Program-made: the position numbers and the translations under genes | Shown: piece by piece, positions 8,466 through 17,240 of the stretch | Position numbering within the stretch: the stretch's first letter is position 1 | Layout: each line of letters begins with the position of its first letter | Assembly (NCBI RefSeq): GCF_964222135.1 | Contig: NZ_CAXQBR010000065.1 | Span: 1 to 64,000 of the forward strand | Direction of reading: 5' to 3' | DNA from: Euzebya sp. | Lineage (GTDB): Bacteria > Actinomycetota > Nitriliruptoria > Euzebyales > Euzebyaceae | DNA: 64,000 bases | Notes under the pieces: model-generated | What the model was told of the DNA's origin: nothing | The model's database searches: none | The model's input: the letters and a program-made list of their open reading frames with translations, nothing else

Positions 8466-10814
8466 ATGGTGTCGCTCGTGATGAAGAGGACCGCAGCTGC
8501 CCTGGTCGTCGTGGTGGCGGTGGCGCTCGTGCCCACCGCCGCCGTGGCCGCCCCGTTGCCCGGCGGGAGCCCCGCCGGCACACCCCAGGGCGATTTCACC
8601 TCGCCCGGGCAGGGACCGGGCGTCACCGGCCTGGAGTGGGTCGCGGTGCACCCGCAGCTGGGTCGCGACGGGAGCCACGCCCACCAGCTGATCCGTGACG
8701 CCGAGGGTCACGTCGTCCTCAACGCCTACGAGGCGCGCGGCGATGGTGACGTCGACGTGCTGGTCGCCATCGACCCCGACGACGGCTCGATCGCCTGGCA
8801 GCTCGAGGACATGGCCAGCGACTGCCTGCCGGTCGCGAGCGACGACGGGTTCGTCTACGCGTACACCACCGGCGGCGGCGGCCACACCGCGACGGACCTC
8901 CCGGGGATCCTCGAGATCGACGCCTCCGACGGCACGGTCGTGCGGTCGTGGGAGGAGCCGGTCGCCAACGCCCCCGGCGACCCTCGCGACGACGGCAACC
9001 CCCCGTGTTCGGGCAGCGCCCTCGACTCCGCCCACCTCACCCTGGCCGGGGACACCCTGCTGTTCACCCAGCGGCGCAACTTCGACCGGTGGCTCGTGGC
9101 CGTCGACCTGGCCGGACCCGACATGACCCTCGCGTGGGAGGAGTACTTCGACGGCTGGGAGAGCGCGTTCTTCCCCCGCATCATCGTCAGCCCCGAGGGT
9201 GACGTCGCCTACTACGCCCACCAGCGCGGGTCCGGTGACCAACCGCACCTGATCGGCGTGTACGCGGTCGACACCGGCGCCGAGCTGTCCACCGTCGAGG
9301 TCGGCGACGTCGCGCAGATGGCGGCGGTCCCCGGCGGGCTGGTCGTCCACACCGACGACGCCCCGCAGCGCCTGACGCGCTACGACCGGTCGGGTGACGA
9401 CCTGGTCCAGGACTGGTCGGTGGTCTACGAGCGCGACGACAGCGCCGACGAGTCGGGGCTCGGGATGTGGGTCGACCGCCTCGCCGTCGCCGGCGACCGC
9501 ATCGTGACCGCCGAGCCCAGCGGCGACGTGCTCTTCGCGATCTCCCTCGACGACGGTCGGCCCCTGTGGCAGCACGAGCCGGTGCCGTCGTTCGTCAACG
9601 CCGGTGAGCCCATCGTCGACGCCGCGGGTGCCGTCTGGTACACGACCTTCGGGTTCGGCCTGTCCGCGCTCGACGGCGCCACCGGTGCGCTCCTGACGAC
9701 GACCGGCGAGGACGCCGACGCGTTCTTCGGCGAGTTCCGCGGCGAGCGCATGGCCCCCGTCCTCGACGACGGGAGGGTGATCCTCGCCAACACCGCGTCC
9801 GCCGAGTCGGACAGCGGGGTGGGCCTGCAGCTCGCCGCCGTGGGGCAGGGGACCGCACGGCTCGACGGGGACACCCCCGACGACGTCGCCATCCAGATCT
9901 GCCAGCTCCTGTTCGCCGCCGACGACACCGCCGGGGAGGTGCTGCTGTCGCGGGACGACGCGTTCCCCGACGCGCTGGCCGGTGCACCCCTCGCGGGGGA
10001 CGACGGCTGCATCCTCTACACCGACGGCGGCCCTGACGCGCCGCTGGTCGACGAGACGCGCGCCGAGATCGACCGGGCCCTGCCCCCCGGTGGACGGGTG
10101 AACATCCTCGGCGGGACCAACGCCGTCTCGCAGGCCGTCGAGGACGAGCTCCGCGGGGCCGGCTACGAGGTCGTCCGCTTCGCCGGGGCCTCCCGGGTGG
10201 AGACCGCCGCCCAGGTGGCCACCGAGGTCCTGCGCCGCAACCCCGGCACGACCGACGTCCTGCTCGCGACCGGGGACAACTTCCCCGACTCGGTGCTCGG
10301 CGGAGCCTTCGGCGGGGCGGTCGGTCGCCCCATCCTGCTGACCGTGGGCGAGGTCCTGCACCCGGTGACCCGGGAGTTCATGGCCGAGCACGGCATCGCC
10401 GGCACGACCGCGCTGGGCGGGGAGGCGGTCGTCCCCGAGGGGGCGCTGGCGCAGTCCCCCGGCGGGGTCCGCATCGCCGGCCCCAACCGGTTCGCCACAG
10501 GCGCGCTGATCGCCGCCGAGCTGTGGCCCGAGGTGATCGGCTCGCCTGACCCGGAGGACCGGGAGTTCATCGTCGTCGACCTGTCGAACGCCCGGGACGG
10601 TGACGCCTGGACCTACGCCCTCGCGTCCGCGCCGCTGGCGGTCCGCCGCGGCGCCCCGCAGCTCGGCGTCGAGCCGACCCGCCTGCCGGCGGAGACCCTC
10701 GACTTCCTCACCTCCGTCGGGTTCACCGCCCCACCCGCGTTCACCGTGGTCGGCGGCGTGGCCGTGGTGTCCGAGGACGTGGTCATCCAGATCCAGCAGG
10801 GGACCGGTGGCTGA
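8466..10814 (+). CDS. Secreted beta-propeller protein with CWB2 cell-wall-binding repeats
   Basis: A 782-aa exported protein. The signal peptide covers residues 1-~32 (hydrophobic core AAALVVVVAVALVPTAAVA). Residues ~60-460 contain PQQ-like beta-propeller repeats with GSIAWQLE, PLWQHEP and DGATGALL strand motifs. Residues ~470-780 hold three cell-wall-binding repeat 2 (PF04122-like) units, recognisable by FPDALAGAPLA, NILGGTNAVS, ASRVETAAQVA, FPDSVLGGAF and PNRFATGALIA. CWB2 anchors proteins non-covalently to the wall. ATG 8466 is chosen for its ribosome-binding site. The arabinofuranosidase gene overlaps its stop. Confidence 0.85.
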   Translation: MVSLVMKRTAAALVVVVAVALVPTAAVAAPLPGGSPAGTPQGDFTSPGQGPGVTGLEWVAVHPQLGRDGSHAHQLIRDAEGHVVLNAYEARGDGDVDVLVAIDPDDGSIAWQLEDMASDCLPVASDDGFVYAYTTGGGGHTATDLPGILEIDASDGTVVRSWEEPVANAPGDPRDDGNPPCSGSALDSAHLTLAGDTLLFTQRRNFDRWLVAVDLAGPDMTLAWEEYFDGWESAFFPRIIVSPEGDVAYYAHQRGSGDQPHLIGVYAVDTGAELSTVEVGDVAQMAAVPGGLVVHTDDAPQRLTRYDRSGDDLVQDWSVVYERDDSADESGLGMWVDRLAVAGDRIVTAEPSGDVLFAISLDDGRPLWQHEPVPSFVNAGEPIVDAAGAVWYTTFGFGLSALDGATGALLTTTGEDADAFFGEFRGERMAPVLDDGRVILANTASAESDSGVGLQLAAVGQGTARLDGDTPDDVAIQICQLLFAADDTAGEVLLSRDDAFPDALAGAPLAGDDGCILYTDGGPDAPLVDETRAEIDRALPPGGRVNILGGTNAVSQAVEDELRGAGYEVVRFAGASRVETAAQVATEVLRRNPGTTDVLLATGDNFPDSVLGGAFGGAVGRPILLTVGEVLHPVTREFMAEHGIAGTTALGGEAVVPEGALAQSPGGVRIAGPNRFATGALIAAELWPEVIGSPDPEDREFIVVDLSNARDGDAWTYALASAPLAVRRGAPQLGVEPTRLPAETLDFLTSVGFTAPPAFTVVGGVAVVSEDVVIQIQQGTGG

Positions 10815-12327
10815 CCAGACCATGCTCGACGCGCGCCTGATCCTGGACCCGGACCTCCACGTCGCCGATGTGGACCGGCGGACGTTCGGCTCGTTCGTCG
10901 AGCACATGGGGCGCTGCGTCTACACCGGGATCTTCGAACCCGGGCACCCCGAGGCCGATGACGACGGCCACCGTCGCGATGTGCTGGCCCTCGCCCGCGA
11001 GATGGGGGTGACCCTGGTGCGCTACCCGGGCGGCAACTTCGTGTCCGGGTACCGCTGGGAGGACGGCGTCGGGCCCCGCGAGGACCGCCCGACGCGGCTC
11101 GACGCCGCGTGGCACTCCCTCGAGACCAATGCGCACGGGTTGGGGGAGTTCGTCACGTGGGCTCGAAAGGCCGACATCGAGGTGAACCTCGCCATGAACC
11201 TCGGCACCCGCGGGGTGCTGGAGGCCCTCGACCTCCACGAGTACTGCAACCACCCGGGCGGGACCTACTGGTCGGACCTCCGGATCGCGCACGGGCACCC
11301 CGAACCGTTCGGCATCAGGATGTGGTGCCTCGGCAACGAGATGGACGGCCCGTGGCAGATGGGTCACAAGACCGCCGAGGAGTACGGGCGGTTGGCCGCG
11401 GAGACCGCCCGGGCCCTGCGCATGGTCGACCCGGACCTCGAGCTGGTGGCCTGCGGCAGCTCGGGCCGCGGGATGCCGACGTTCGGGGAGTGGGAGGCGA
11501 CCGTCCTCGAGCTCGCCTACGACCAGGTGGACCGCATCTCCGCGCACGCCTACTACGACGAGGTCGACGCCGGTGACCTCGGCAGCTTCCTGGCCTCGGC
11601 CGTCGACATGGAGGCCTTCATCTCAGAGGTGGTCGCGACGGCCGATCACGTCGGCGCCAAGCTGCGCAGCTCCAAGCGCATCGACATCTCCTTCGACGAG
11701 TGGAACGTGTGGTACCAGCCCGACCTGGAAGTCCCGACCGAGGACTGGCCCGTCGCGCCGCGCATCGCCGAGGACACCTACGACGTCGCCGACGCGGTGG
11801 TCGTCGGCAGCCTGCTGATCACCTTGTTGCGCCGCAGCGATCGCGTGACGACCGCGTGCCAGGCGCAGCTGGTCAACGCCCTGGCGCCCATCCGCAGCGA
11901 GCCGGGCGGGCCGGCGTGGCGCCAGACGAGCTTCTACCCCTTCGCCCAGGCCGCCCGGTTCGCGAGGGGGAAGGTCCTGGCGGTGCAGGCGATCACCCCC
12001 TCCTACGAGTGCGCCCGGTTCGGCGCGACCCCCGTCGTCCACGCGGTCGCCACGCACGATCCCGACCGCGACGAGGTCGTGGTGTTCGTGGTCAACCGCC
12101 ACGTGGACGAGCCGGTCTCGCTGACCCTCGGCATCCGCGCGTTCCCCGACCACAGGGTGGTGGAGCACCTGACGCTGTCCGATCCCGACGTCCGCGCGGT
12201 GAACACCGAGGACGATCCGCTGCGGGTCGTCCCGCGCCAGGTCGAGGTCACCCAGCGCGACGGCGACGACGAACAGGTCCTGTTGCCACCGGTGTCCTGG
12301 AACGTCGTCCGCCTGCGCCGACCCTGA
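10807..12327 (+). CDS. GH51-family alpha-L-arabinofuranosidase
   Basis: 506 aa, matching the usual length of intracellular GH51 enzymes that release terminal alpha-L-arabinofuranosyl residues. The likely acid/base Glu is in WCLGNEMDGP and the nucleophile Glu in ISFDEWNVWY. RYPGGNFVSGYRWEDGVGP is the typical N-terminal barrel motif, and the last ~110 residues form the beta-sandwich. No signal peptide. GTG 10807 overlaps the upstream stop and ATG 10822 is an alternative. Possible targets are plant arabinans or the organism's own wall arabinose (inference). Confidence 0.88.
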   Translation: MADQTMLDARLILDPDLHVADVDRRTFGSFVEHMGRCVYTGIFEPGHPEADDDGHRRDVLALAREMGVTLVRYPGGNFVSGYRWEDGVGPREDRPTRLDAAWHSLETNAHGLGEFVTWARKADIEVNLAMNLGTRGVLEALDLHEYCNHPGGTYWSDLRIAHGHPEPFGIRMWCLGNEMDGPWQMGHKTAEEYGRLAAETARALRMVDPDLELVACGSSGRGMPTFGEWEATVLELAYDQVDRISAHAYYDEVDAGDLGSFLASAVDMEAFISEVVATADHVGAKLRSSKRIDISFDEWNVWYQPDLEVPTEDWPVAPRIAEDTYDVADAVVVGSLLITLLRRSDRVTTACQAQLVNALAPIRSEPGGPAWRQTSFYPFAQAARFARGKVLAVQAITPSYECARFGATPVVHAVATHDPDRDEVVVFVVNRHVDEPVSLTLGIRAFPDHRVVEHLTLSDPDVRAVNTEDDPLRVVPRQVEVTQRDGDDEQVLLPPVSWNVVRLRRP

Positions 12328-12387
12328 GCGACGTCGGGCGCCTCCGTCGTCGGCGGGTTCGCGGCGGCGGACTGGTCGCGCGTCAGC

Positions 12388-13125
12388 TCACCCGAGCTCG
12401 GCCAGCCAGGCCAGGACCCGGTCGAGCGCCGGACGACCGGCGGGGTCGAGCATCAGGTCGTGCCCGGCGCCGTCGACCACGACGGCGTCGGTCCCGTAGG
12501 CCACGGCCAGGGACCGCTCCTCGGCGACGGTGAAGATCCGGTCCTCGCCGGCCGCGAGGACCCGCACGGGGGTCCGGACCCGCGACGGTCGGGGTAGGAC
12601 CGCGAGCATCTGCAGGTAGGCGAGGTAGGACTCGTCCTGCAGCCGGTCGTGGCAGGCGTCCACGACCTCCGCAGGGGTGTCCGGGGTGAAGAAGGCCCGG
12701 CGTGTCAGCGCGGGGGTCCCCACGATCGGCCACATCGACACCGTGGCGTTCGCCTTGGCGAAGGGCAGGGGGATCGCCCGCGCCGTCCGGACCGTGGCCC
12801 CCCACACGCCGGACCGGGGGACCGACGCGACGAGGATGCCGAGGGCGGCCGACCGCTGCTCGAGCACCCGCTGGGTGACGAGCCCGCCCATCGAGTGGCC
12901 GATGACGACGGCCTCGGTCCCGAGGCGGTCGAGCTCCTGGCCGACGGCCGCGACGTAACCGCCGATCCGCGTCCAGATCCGGTGCCTGCTCCCCGGCGCG
13001 TCGTGGCCGGGCAGGTCGATGGCTCGAGGTCGGTGGCCCGCCTCGGCCAGGACGGCGGACCAGTCGTCCCAGCACCACGAGCCGTGCCAGGCACCGTGGA
13101 CGAGGAGGACGGAGCGGCCAGCCAT
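12388..13125 (-). CDS. Alpha/beta hydrolase
   Basis: 245 aa with the alpha/beta-hydrolase fold: LLVHGAWHGSWCWD (oxyanion HG), nucleophile elbow VIGHSMGGLV (Ser), acid region AAGEDRIF and catalytic His in VDGAGHDLML. It resembles the salicylate-esterase/pyrethroid-hydrolase-like branch. The substrate cannot be told from sequence. It is convergent with the arabinofuranosidase gene. Confidence 0.85.
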   Translation of the reverse strand: MAGRSVLLVHGAWHGSWCWDDWSAVLAEAGHRPRAIDLPGHDAPGSRHRIWTRIGGYVAAVGQELDRLGTEAVVIGHSMGGLVTQRVLEQRSAALGILVASVPRSGVWGATVRTARAIPLPFAKANATVSMWPIVGTPALTRRAFFTPDTPAEVVDACHDRLQDESYLAYLQMLAVLPRPSRVRTPVRVLAAGEDRIFTVAEERSLAVAYGTDAVVVDGAGHDLMLDPAGRPALDRVLAWLAELG

Positions 13126-13459
13126 GCCGCGACGCTACCAGCCGGCGGTGGGGCGCCCGTCGGGGGATGTCAGCACCTGCCCGCCATCGACACGACTGCC
13201 GGTCATCTGCCCGGCGAGGTCGGCAGCCACTCGCCGCAGGACCGGCGAGGGGTCGGTCAGCAGCTCGCGGCCAGCCGGTCGTGCTCCTGCACGTCCCGGG
13301 GTCGTGGCCGTCAGCGGATGCTCGATTCGGAGCCTGTGAGAGGCCTGGGTTCGCCTGGGAGTGAGGACCGCTCCCGGACACGCCCTACCGGAGAAGAGGG
13401 TCGTCAGGGAGTGGCTGTGGACGAATCGGATGGGTATCCGGGGGGGGGGTCGGAGCTTC
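13126..13459. other. Gene-poor stretch with a possible gene remnant
   Basis: 334 bp before the first cassette. A minus-strand frame ending at 13135 has coding-like composition in its last ~45 codons (LLTDPSPVLRRVAADLAGQM) but no sensible start or upstream domain. It may be the 3' remnant of a lost gene. A run of ten G lies at 13440-13449. Confidence 0.25.
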
Positions 13460-14065
13460 CTAGGAGGAGACCTCGTGCTGCGCCTCATCGATGAGCCTCC
13501 GAAAGGTCTCTGCCTGGTCGGGGTGCTCCCGGATGGCGTCCCGCAGCGCTGACTTCGCCTGGATCAGCCTCCAGCGGTCCCGGCCTTCCTCGACGACTGC
13601 CCGCCAACCGTCCTGAGAGTCGACTCCCAGGTCCTCCACCGCCATCTCGACGACGTCCTCAAGGCATGGACGGAAGCGACGGTCACCCACGGGCAGGTGG
13701 ACGTCGTATAGCTGCGCGGGTCCGTCCTTGCCAGCCTTCGCCAGCACATAGCCGTAGTCGGCACGTTCCGCGTGGACTTGGATGTGAGCCTGCGCCCACC
13801 TGCGTGCACGGACGTACTCGACGCGCAGGAGAGGGTTCCTCGTCACGGGGAACCCCACGGCGACGTTGGACTCGACCACGGCGAGGTATCGGCGTGCGTG
13901 GTCCCAAGTGCACCGCCACTCGACGTGCAGGTCCAGCAGGTGCTCCCCGCCGATGGTGAGCTCGACGGGGTGGTCGGTGCGCTTCCCCGGGGTGGAGATC
14001 ACCACGCGATCGCCCCGGACCGTGGACTCGATGACGGCCTCAGGGCTGACCGTGCCGCGGAGCAT
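13460..14065 (-). CDS. Cassette-1 large protein, conserved unknown family
   Basis: At least 201 aa. Paralogous to the gene at 14771-15442. Both share a beta-rich middle (RVEYVRARRWAQAHIQVHAE), the motif LPVGDRRFRPCLEDVVEM and a C-terminal helix with DGWRAVVEEGRDRW and REHPDQA. The homology extends ~18 codons upstream of ATG 14065, right up to the TGA that ends the small gene in the same frame, yet no ATG/GTG/TTG lies in between. Translation may therefore start at a non-standard codon or by coupling. Function unknown. The small-plus-large layout resembles a toxin-antitoxin module (inference). Confidence 0.65.
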   Translation of the reverse strand: MLRGTVSPEAVIESTVRGDRVVISTPGKRTDHPVELTIGGEHLLDLHVEWRCTWDHARRYLAVVESNVAVGFPVTRNPLLRVEYVRARRWAQAHIQVHAERADYGYVLAKAGKDGPAQLYDVHLPVGDRRFRPCLEDVVEMAVEDLGVDSQDGWRAVVEEGRDRWRLIQAKSALRDAIREHPDQAETFRRLIDEAQHEVSS

Positions 14066-14122
14066 CGCGGCTACGTCGTCGGCGAACTCCTGCGCCCTCC
14101 CTCGCAGTTGTTCGTCGATCGG

Positions 14123-14308
14123 TCAGTCCTCGTCTTCTCCGAGGAGGAAGTCGATGGACTGGACCTCTCTCCACACCCAGAAGTCCGGTCCACTCAGCAG
14201 GTTGCGCTCCGCGGCCTGCTGGGCTTCGGTGTAGGTCATCCCGATGGACGCGAGCAAGCGCTCACGCCGAGCGCGCAGGTCGGCGGCAGACGGCTCCAAG
14301 ACCTTCAT
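14123..14308 (-). CDS. Cassette-1 small helical protein
   Basis: A 61-aa acidic helical protein (MKVLEPSAADLRARRERLL, then VQSIDFLLGEDED) with a strong GAGGAGG 8 nt upstream of the ATG. It is the first gene of the two-gene cassette whose large partner follows in the same reading frame after one TGA. Composition and size fit an antitoxin- or adaptor-like protein. Family not recognised. Confidence 0.6.
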   Translation of the reverse strand: MKVLEPSAADLRARRERLLASIGMTYTEAQQAAERNLLSGPDFWVWREVQSIDFLLGEDED

Positions 14309-14611
14309 GGCGCGTTGCCTCCTCGTGGGTGTAGTCGTGTTCTACCCGGATCGACAACGATACGCATGGGGTGAGACAGTCCGGCCTTGCACCCAGCGGG
14401 CCCGTGTCGACGGTCGGGATCATCCCGGCTCGTCCAAGTTGGGTAGGACGGTCGCGGGCGTCGTCCAGGCATGAGGCTGGCCGCTCGTCGGTGGTAGCCG
14501 TTGGCGAGTGCGGCGTCCACGACGACGACGTCCTAGACGAAGTCGATGACGACGGTCTCAAATCTCACCTACACGTTGGTCGCGGAACCCCGCAGGATTC
14601 CGCGACCCGAG

Positions 14612-14635
14612 AGTCGGGATGCAGGGATTTGAACC
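14612..14635. repeat. attL core (24-bp direct repeat, left copy)
   Basis: Identical over 24 bp to 31561-31584, starting AGTCGGGATGCAGGG. It copies the 3' end of tRNA-Pro but is followed by unrelated sequence, so it is the partial att copy. Confidence 0.9.
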
Positions 14636-14650
14636 ATGCGCATCCCGTCC

Positions 14651-14745
14651 CGACTGGTCATGTCTGATGCCGCCTAATGGCCCTGACCTGCGCGTTTGCC
14701 ACCGACTGGTCACGTCTGGTGTCGCCTGCTCACGTGTGGTTTCGC
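14651..14745 (+). repeat. Three imperfect direct repeats beside attL
   Basis: The pattern CTGGTCAYGTCTGRTGYCGC occurs at 14654 and 14706, with a weaker third copy at 14726 (17 of 20 positions matching the second). Position just inside attL suggests arm-type integrase sites or excisionase sites (inference). Confidence 0.55.
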
Positions 14746-14770
14746 GTGGCTCGGTGACAACGCGGCTACA

Positions 14771-15442
14771 TCAATCCGGCGAACGGACCGTATAACCCAT
14801 CGCCTCCAGCTGCTCCACCGCGGCGTCGGGATGCCGGCGGACGGCTGCCCGTGTCTGGCGGTGCAGCCAGTCGCCACGAGACTCCCCGAGTGCCTGCCGC
14901 CAGCCCTGGTGGGTGTCGGTGATCAGGCGCTCCTGGTGGAGGAACTCGATGAAGTCCTCCAGCGTCGGCCGGAACCGCCGGTCGCCGAGGGGGATGTGGA
15001 GCTTGTGGAGCGGCCGGAGCTTGCTGCCAGCGGCGGCGTACGCGAAGCCCAAGCCGGCGGAGTCACCGGTGATGTGGAGGTGGGCGGCCTGCTTGCCGGG
15101 CTCGTCGCGGTCGTACTCGATGCGGATGGGGCAGAAGTTCGTCCGCGGGTCGACGCAGAGACCCATCACCGAGGAGTGCACCGCCAGGTGCTGGCCCTCG
15201 GCATCCATCGTCGTGGAGAACCGCACACGCAACCACAGCGGCGCCTGCTGCCGGTCTTCGACATCATCGGCAGTCGACAACGGCAGCAGCGGGTGGGTCT
15301 TCAACACCTCACCGGGAGGGCGAACGATCGCCAAGCCATCGACGAGCGTGACGTGGAACACGCAGTCGCGGGTGACCGTCGCGTTGACCAGGTCGGTCAG
15401 ACGGGCCGCGAACGCCTCGGCTTGATCCTCGAGCACCCCCAC
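14771..15442 (-). CDS. Cassette-2 large protein, paralogue of 13460-14065
   Basis: 223 aa, GTG start 11 bp after the stop of the small gene. Shared family features: IRIEYDRDEPGKQAAHLHI in the middle, LHIPLGDRRFRPTLEDFIEF, then HQGWRQALGESRGDWL and VRRHPDAA. The conserved His residues and the RRFRP-LED block could form an active or nucleic-acid-binding site, but I know of no characterised member. Lies just inside attL, while its paralogue lies just outside. Confidence 0.7.
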   Translation of the reverse strand: MGVLEDQAEAFAARLTDLVNATVTRDCVFHVTLVDGLAIVRPPGEVLKTHPLLPLSTADDVEDRQQAPLWLRVRFSTTMDAEGQHLAVHSSVMGLCVDPRTNFCPIRIEYDRDEPGKQAAHLHITGDSAGLGFAYAAAGSKLRPLHKLHIPLGDRRFRPTLEDFIEFLHQERLITDTHQGWRQALGESRGDWLHRQTRAAVRRHPDAAVEQLEAMGYTVRSPD

Positions 15443-15452
15443 GCGGGGGAAG

Positions 15453-15644
15453 CTACCGGAACAGCGGCGCCACCATCAGCCAGAGGTCGTCCAAGGGCTC
15501 CTCGAGGTCCCCGCTGCGACCCCGCTCGATGAACTCGTCAAGGGTCAGATCGGAGACGCTCGAGATGGCCTCACGGAGTTCCTCGTCGAACTCCTCGCGT
15601 GGCACGTGGTGGGTGACCACGCCTGCGGTGGCTGCCGGACTCAT
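15453..15644 (-). CDS. Cassette-2 small acidic protein
   Basis: A 63-aa protein (EEFDEELREAISSVSDLTLD, then LDDLWLMVAPLFR), ATG with GGGGAG upstream. It occupies the same slot as the 61-aa protein of cassette 1 but is not obviously similar to it. The promoter has CGGGTACAAC ~30 nt before the start. Possible antitoxin or chaperone of the 223-aa partner (inference). Confidence 0.6.
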   Translation of the reverse strand: MSPAATAGVVTHHVPREEFDEELREAISSVSDLTLDEFIERGRSGDLEEPLDDLWLMVAPLFR

Positions 15645-16054
15645 CACGTCTCCCCTTCCATGCACGTAGTTGTACCCGAACTCTTGACAGTAGGGAACGG
15701 GTGCGACATCAACCCCCGGCAAGGTCGCATCTAGTCCCGCCCCGTCCCATCCGGTACGATGGTGCGGCCCGAGGAGGCGGCAACCTCCCCGGGCCCGGCC
15801 GAAGCCGGCCGGATCCTCCCTAGAAGGACCCGACGCGATGAGCGTAGACGCACGTGGTGCACCCAGACCGTTCTTGGCGTGTCCGGAGCGGCCCCTGTAG
15901 GCCGCCGTGTCACTGCTGGGCCCGCGGGCCCCACCATGCTCCCCCCTCTCGCCGCGCAGGCCGGGGCATATCGCCCTGGCCGAGCGCACACACACTCGCC
16001 CGGACACGACCGCGGCAACGGTCACCGGGCTCCTGCCCTAGAGAGGAGCCAGCC
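15645..16054. promoter_or_regulatory. Divergent region between cassette 2 and the plus-strand HTH operon
   Basis: 410 bp. Plus-strand TACGAT (15754-15759) is a good -10. Two strong adjacent GC hairpins follow (about 15766-15795 and 15795-15811). A 20-codon open frame (15838-15900) with AGAAGGA upstream may be a leader peptide but has no other support. Confidence 0.4.
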
Positions 16055-16957
16055 ATGCCCACCCCGCACGCTCACGACCAGGACCACGTCGATGGTCCAC
16101 CAGCACCGCCCCTTGCCCATCCGCCGGTGGAGCCGCCGGCGCGGCCGTTCACGATGCAGCCGCCGCGGCGGGAGGGTGACCCTGCTTCCGCCCCCACCAC
16201 CGACCAGGACCGGCTGCAGATGGCCCTGCGGGCGCTGAACGACGCCCGGGCCGGCCTCGACAACCGGCATCCCGAGACGGTCCACAACCCGCACCCGAAC
16301 GACCTCGACCGCGCCCGCCAGGTCCTCGAGGCGGCCATCGATGTGGTGCGGGCCACGACGCGAAACGTGATCGAGCCCATCGATGTGCGCGATCCTGGCC
16401 GCGAGCGCGAGCTCGTGGAGGAACGCCTCGGTGTCCACGCGGCGCACGTGATGGACCTTCTCCCACCAGGCGCGGGTGCGGTCGTGGCCACGGCCGTGCG
16501 CGGCCACCGGTTCCGCGACGGCACCCCGGGGGTCTACGTCGAAGGCCGGTACGGCGCCGAATGGGAGCACCCCGAGGACATCAGCGAGTCCGGCTGGGCC
16601 ACGGTCACCTACTCAGTACAGGCCGAGCCGGACCCCGAGGCCCCTGACCAGATGCCCATCGCCCACATCGAGGGGTACGCCCCCCGGGCAGCCCTCGCAG
16701 GTCTGGCCGCGCACGTCAAGGGCCAGGACGACCGCCTCGACTCGATCGTCGAGCAACTGGACTACCTCCGCGCCGCACTCAGCCAGGGCACGACACAGCT
16801 GGCGCTGGCCGGCGTGGACCCGCGACGGCTGCCGCGCCGGAGCGTGCGGAGGATGATCCACGGCCCCGAGATCGCGGCCATGCTCGACCACGAGACCGAA
16901 TCGGGGACAGGCCAGCCGCTTCCCGAAGACGCCCTGACCCACGCCGAGGACCTGTGA
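16055..16957 (+). CDS. Hypothetical element protein
   Basis: 300 aa, ATG with GAGAGGAG upstream. The first ~55 residues are Pro/His-rich and disordered. Residues ~60-120 are helical. Residues ~125-215 include YVEGRYGAEWEHPEDI and a beta-rich stretch. The C-terminal third is helical with DDRLDSIVEQLDYLRAALSQ. No known domain recognised. It overlaps the next HTH gene by 4 bp, so the two are translationally coupled. Confidence 0.6.
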   Translation: MPTPHAHDQDHVDGPPAPPLAHPPVEPPARPFTMQPPRREGDPASAPTTDQDRLQMALRALNDARAGLDNRHPETVHNPHPNDLDRARQVLEAAIDVVRATTRNVIEPIDVRDPGRERELVEERLGVHAAHVMDLLPPGAGAVVATAVRGHRFRDGTPGVYVEGRYGAEWEHPEDISESGWATVTYSVQAEPDPEAPDQMPIAHIEGYAPRAALAGLAAHVKGQDDRLDSIVEQLDYLRAALSQGTTQLALAGVDPRRLPRRSVRRMIHGPEIAAMLDHETESGTGQPLPEDALTHAEDL

Positions 16958-17229
16958 CGCCTGAGGACATCCAGGCCGCCATGACGACGCTCGCCGAACT
17001 CATCGGCCACACCGTCGCCCGCGAGCTCCGTGGCGACGTGCAACGCCTGCTGGTGCCTGCGGAGAACGACGTGCTCGAGGGCATCGAGGACATCGCGACC
17101 TACCTGACCCTGTCGCCGGCACACGTCGCACGGCACCTCGGGTCCACGATCCCAGCCCGCAAGGTCGGCCGCTCCTGGCTCGCCTCGAAGGCCGCACTCA
17201 CCGCGTGGCTGGCCGGCCGGGACCCCTAG
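16954..17229 (+). CDS. HTH/excisionase-like DNA-binding protein A
   Basis: 91 aa, GTG overlapping the upstream stop. N-terminal helices, then a winged-HTH half: IATYLTLSPAHVARHLGSTI followed by the wing-like PARKVGRSWLASK. It is a clear paralogue of 17480-17752, with the shared block GSTIPxRKVGxxWLASKxA. Likely regulates excision or transcription in the element (inference). Confidence 0.6.
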   Translation: MTPEDIQAAMTTLAELIGHTVARELRGDVQRLLVPAENDVLEGIEDIATYLTLSPAHVARHLGSTIPARKVGRSWLASKAALTAWLAGRDP

Positions 17230-17240
17230 GGTCCGGTCGC

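Larger units (their letters stand above)
14309..14770. promoter_or_regulatory. Intergenic region with cassette-1 promoter, attL and arm-like repeats
   Basis: About 460 bp without a gene. On the minus strand, CGGGTAGAAC lies ~36 nt before the cassette-1 start. The same element, CGGGTACAAC, precedes cassette 2. The left attachment core is at 14612-14635, followed by three imperfect direct repeats. Confidence 0.5.

Noticed and set aside
13135-13488. Intact minus-strand gene before cassette 1
   Set aside because: Only the last ~45 codons look protein-like; the upstream part has no domain and crosses a G10 run, so at most a gene remnant.
14105-14122. Bacterial SECIS element for selenocysteine at TGA 14125-14123
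   Set aside because: The stem is only 5 bp, lacks an obvious bulged U, and a simple gene boundary explains the TGA; retained as a low-probability idea.
15838-15900. 20-codon gene with ribosome-binding site
   Set aside because: Too short and without homology or overlap evidence; mentioned only as a possible leader peptide.
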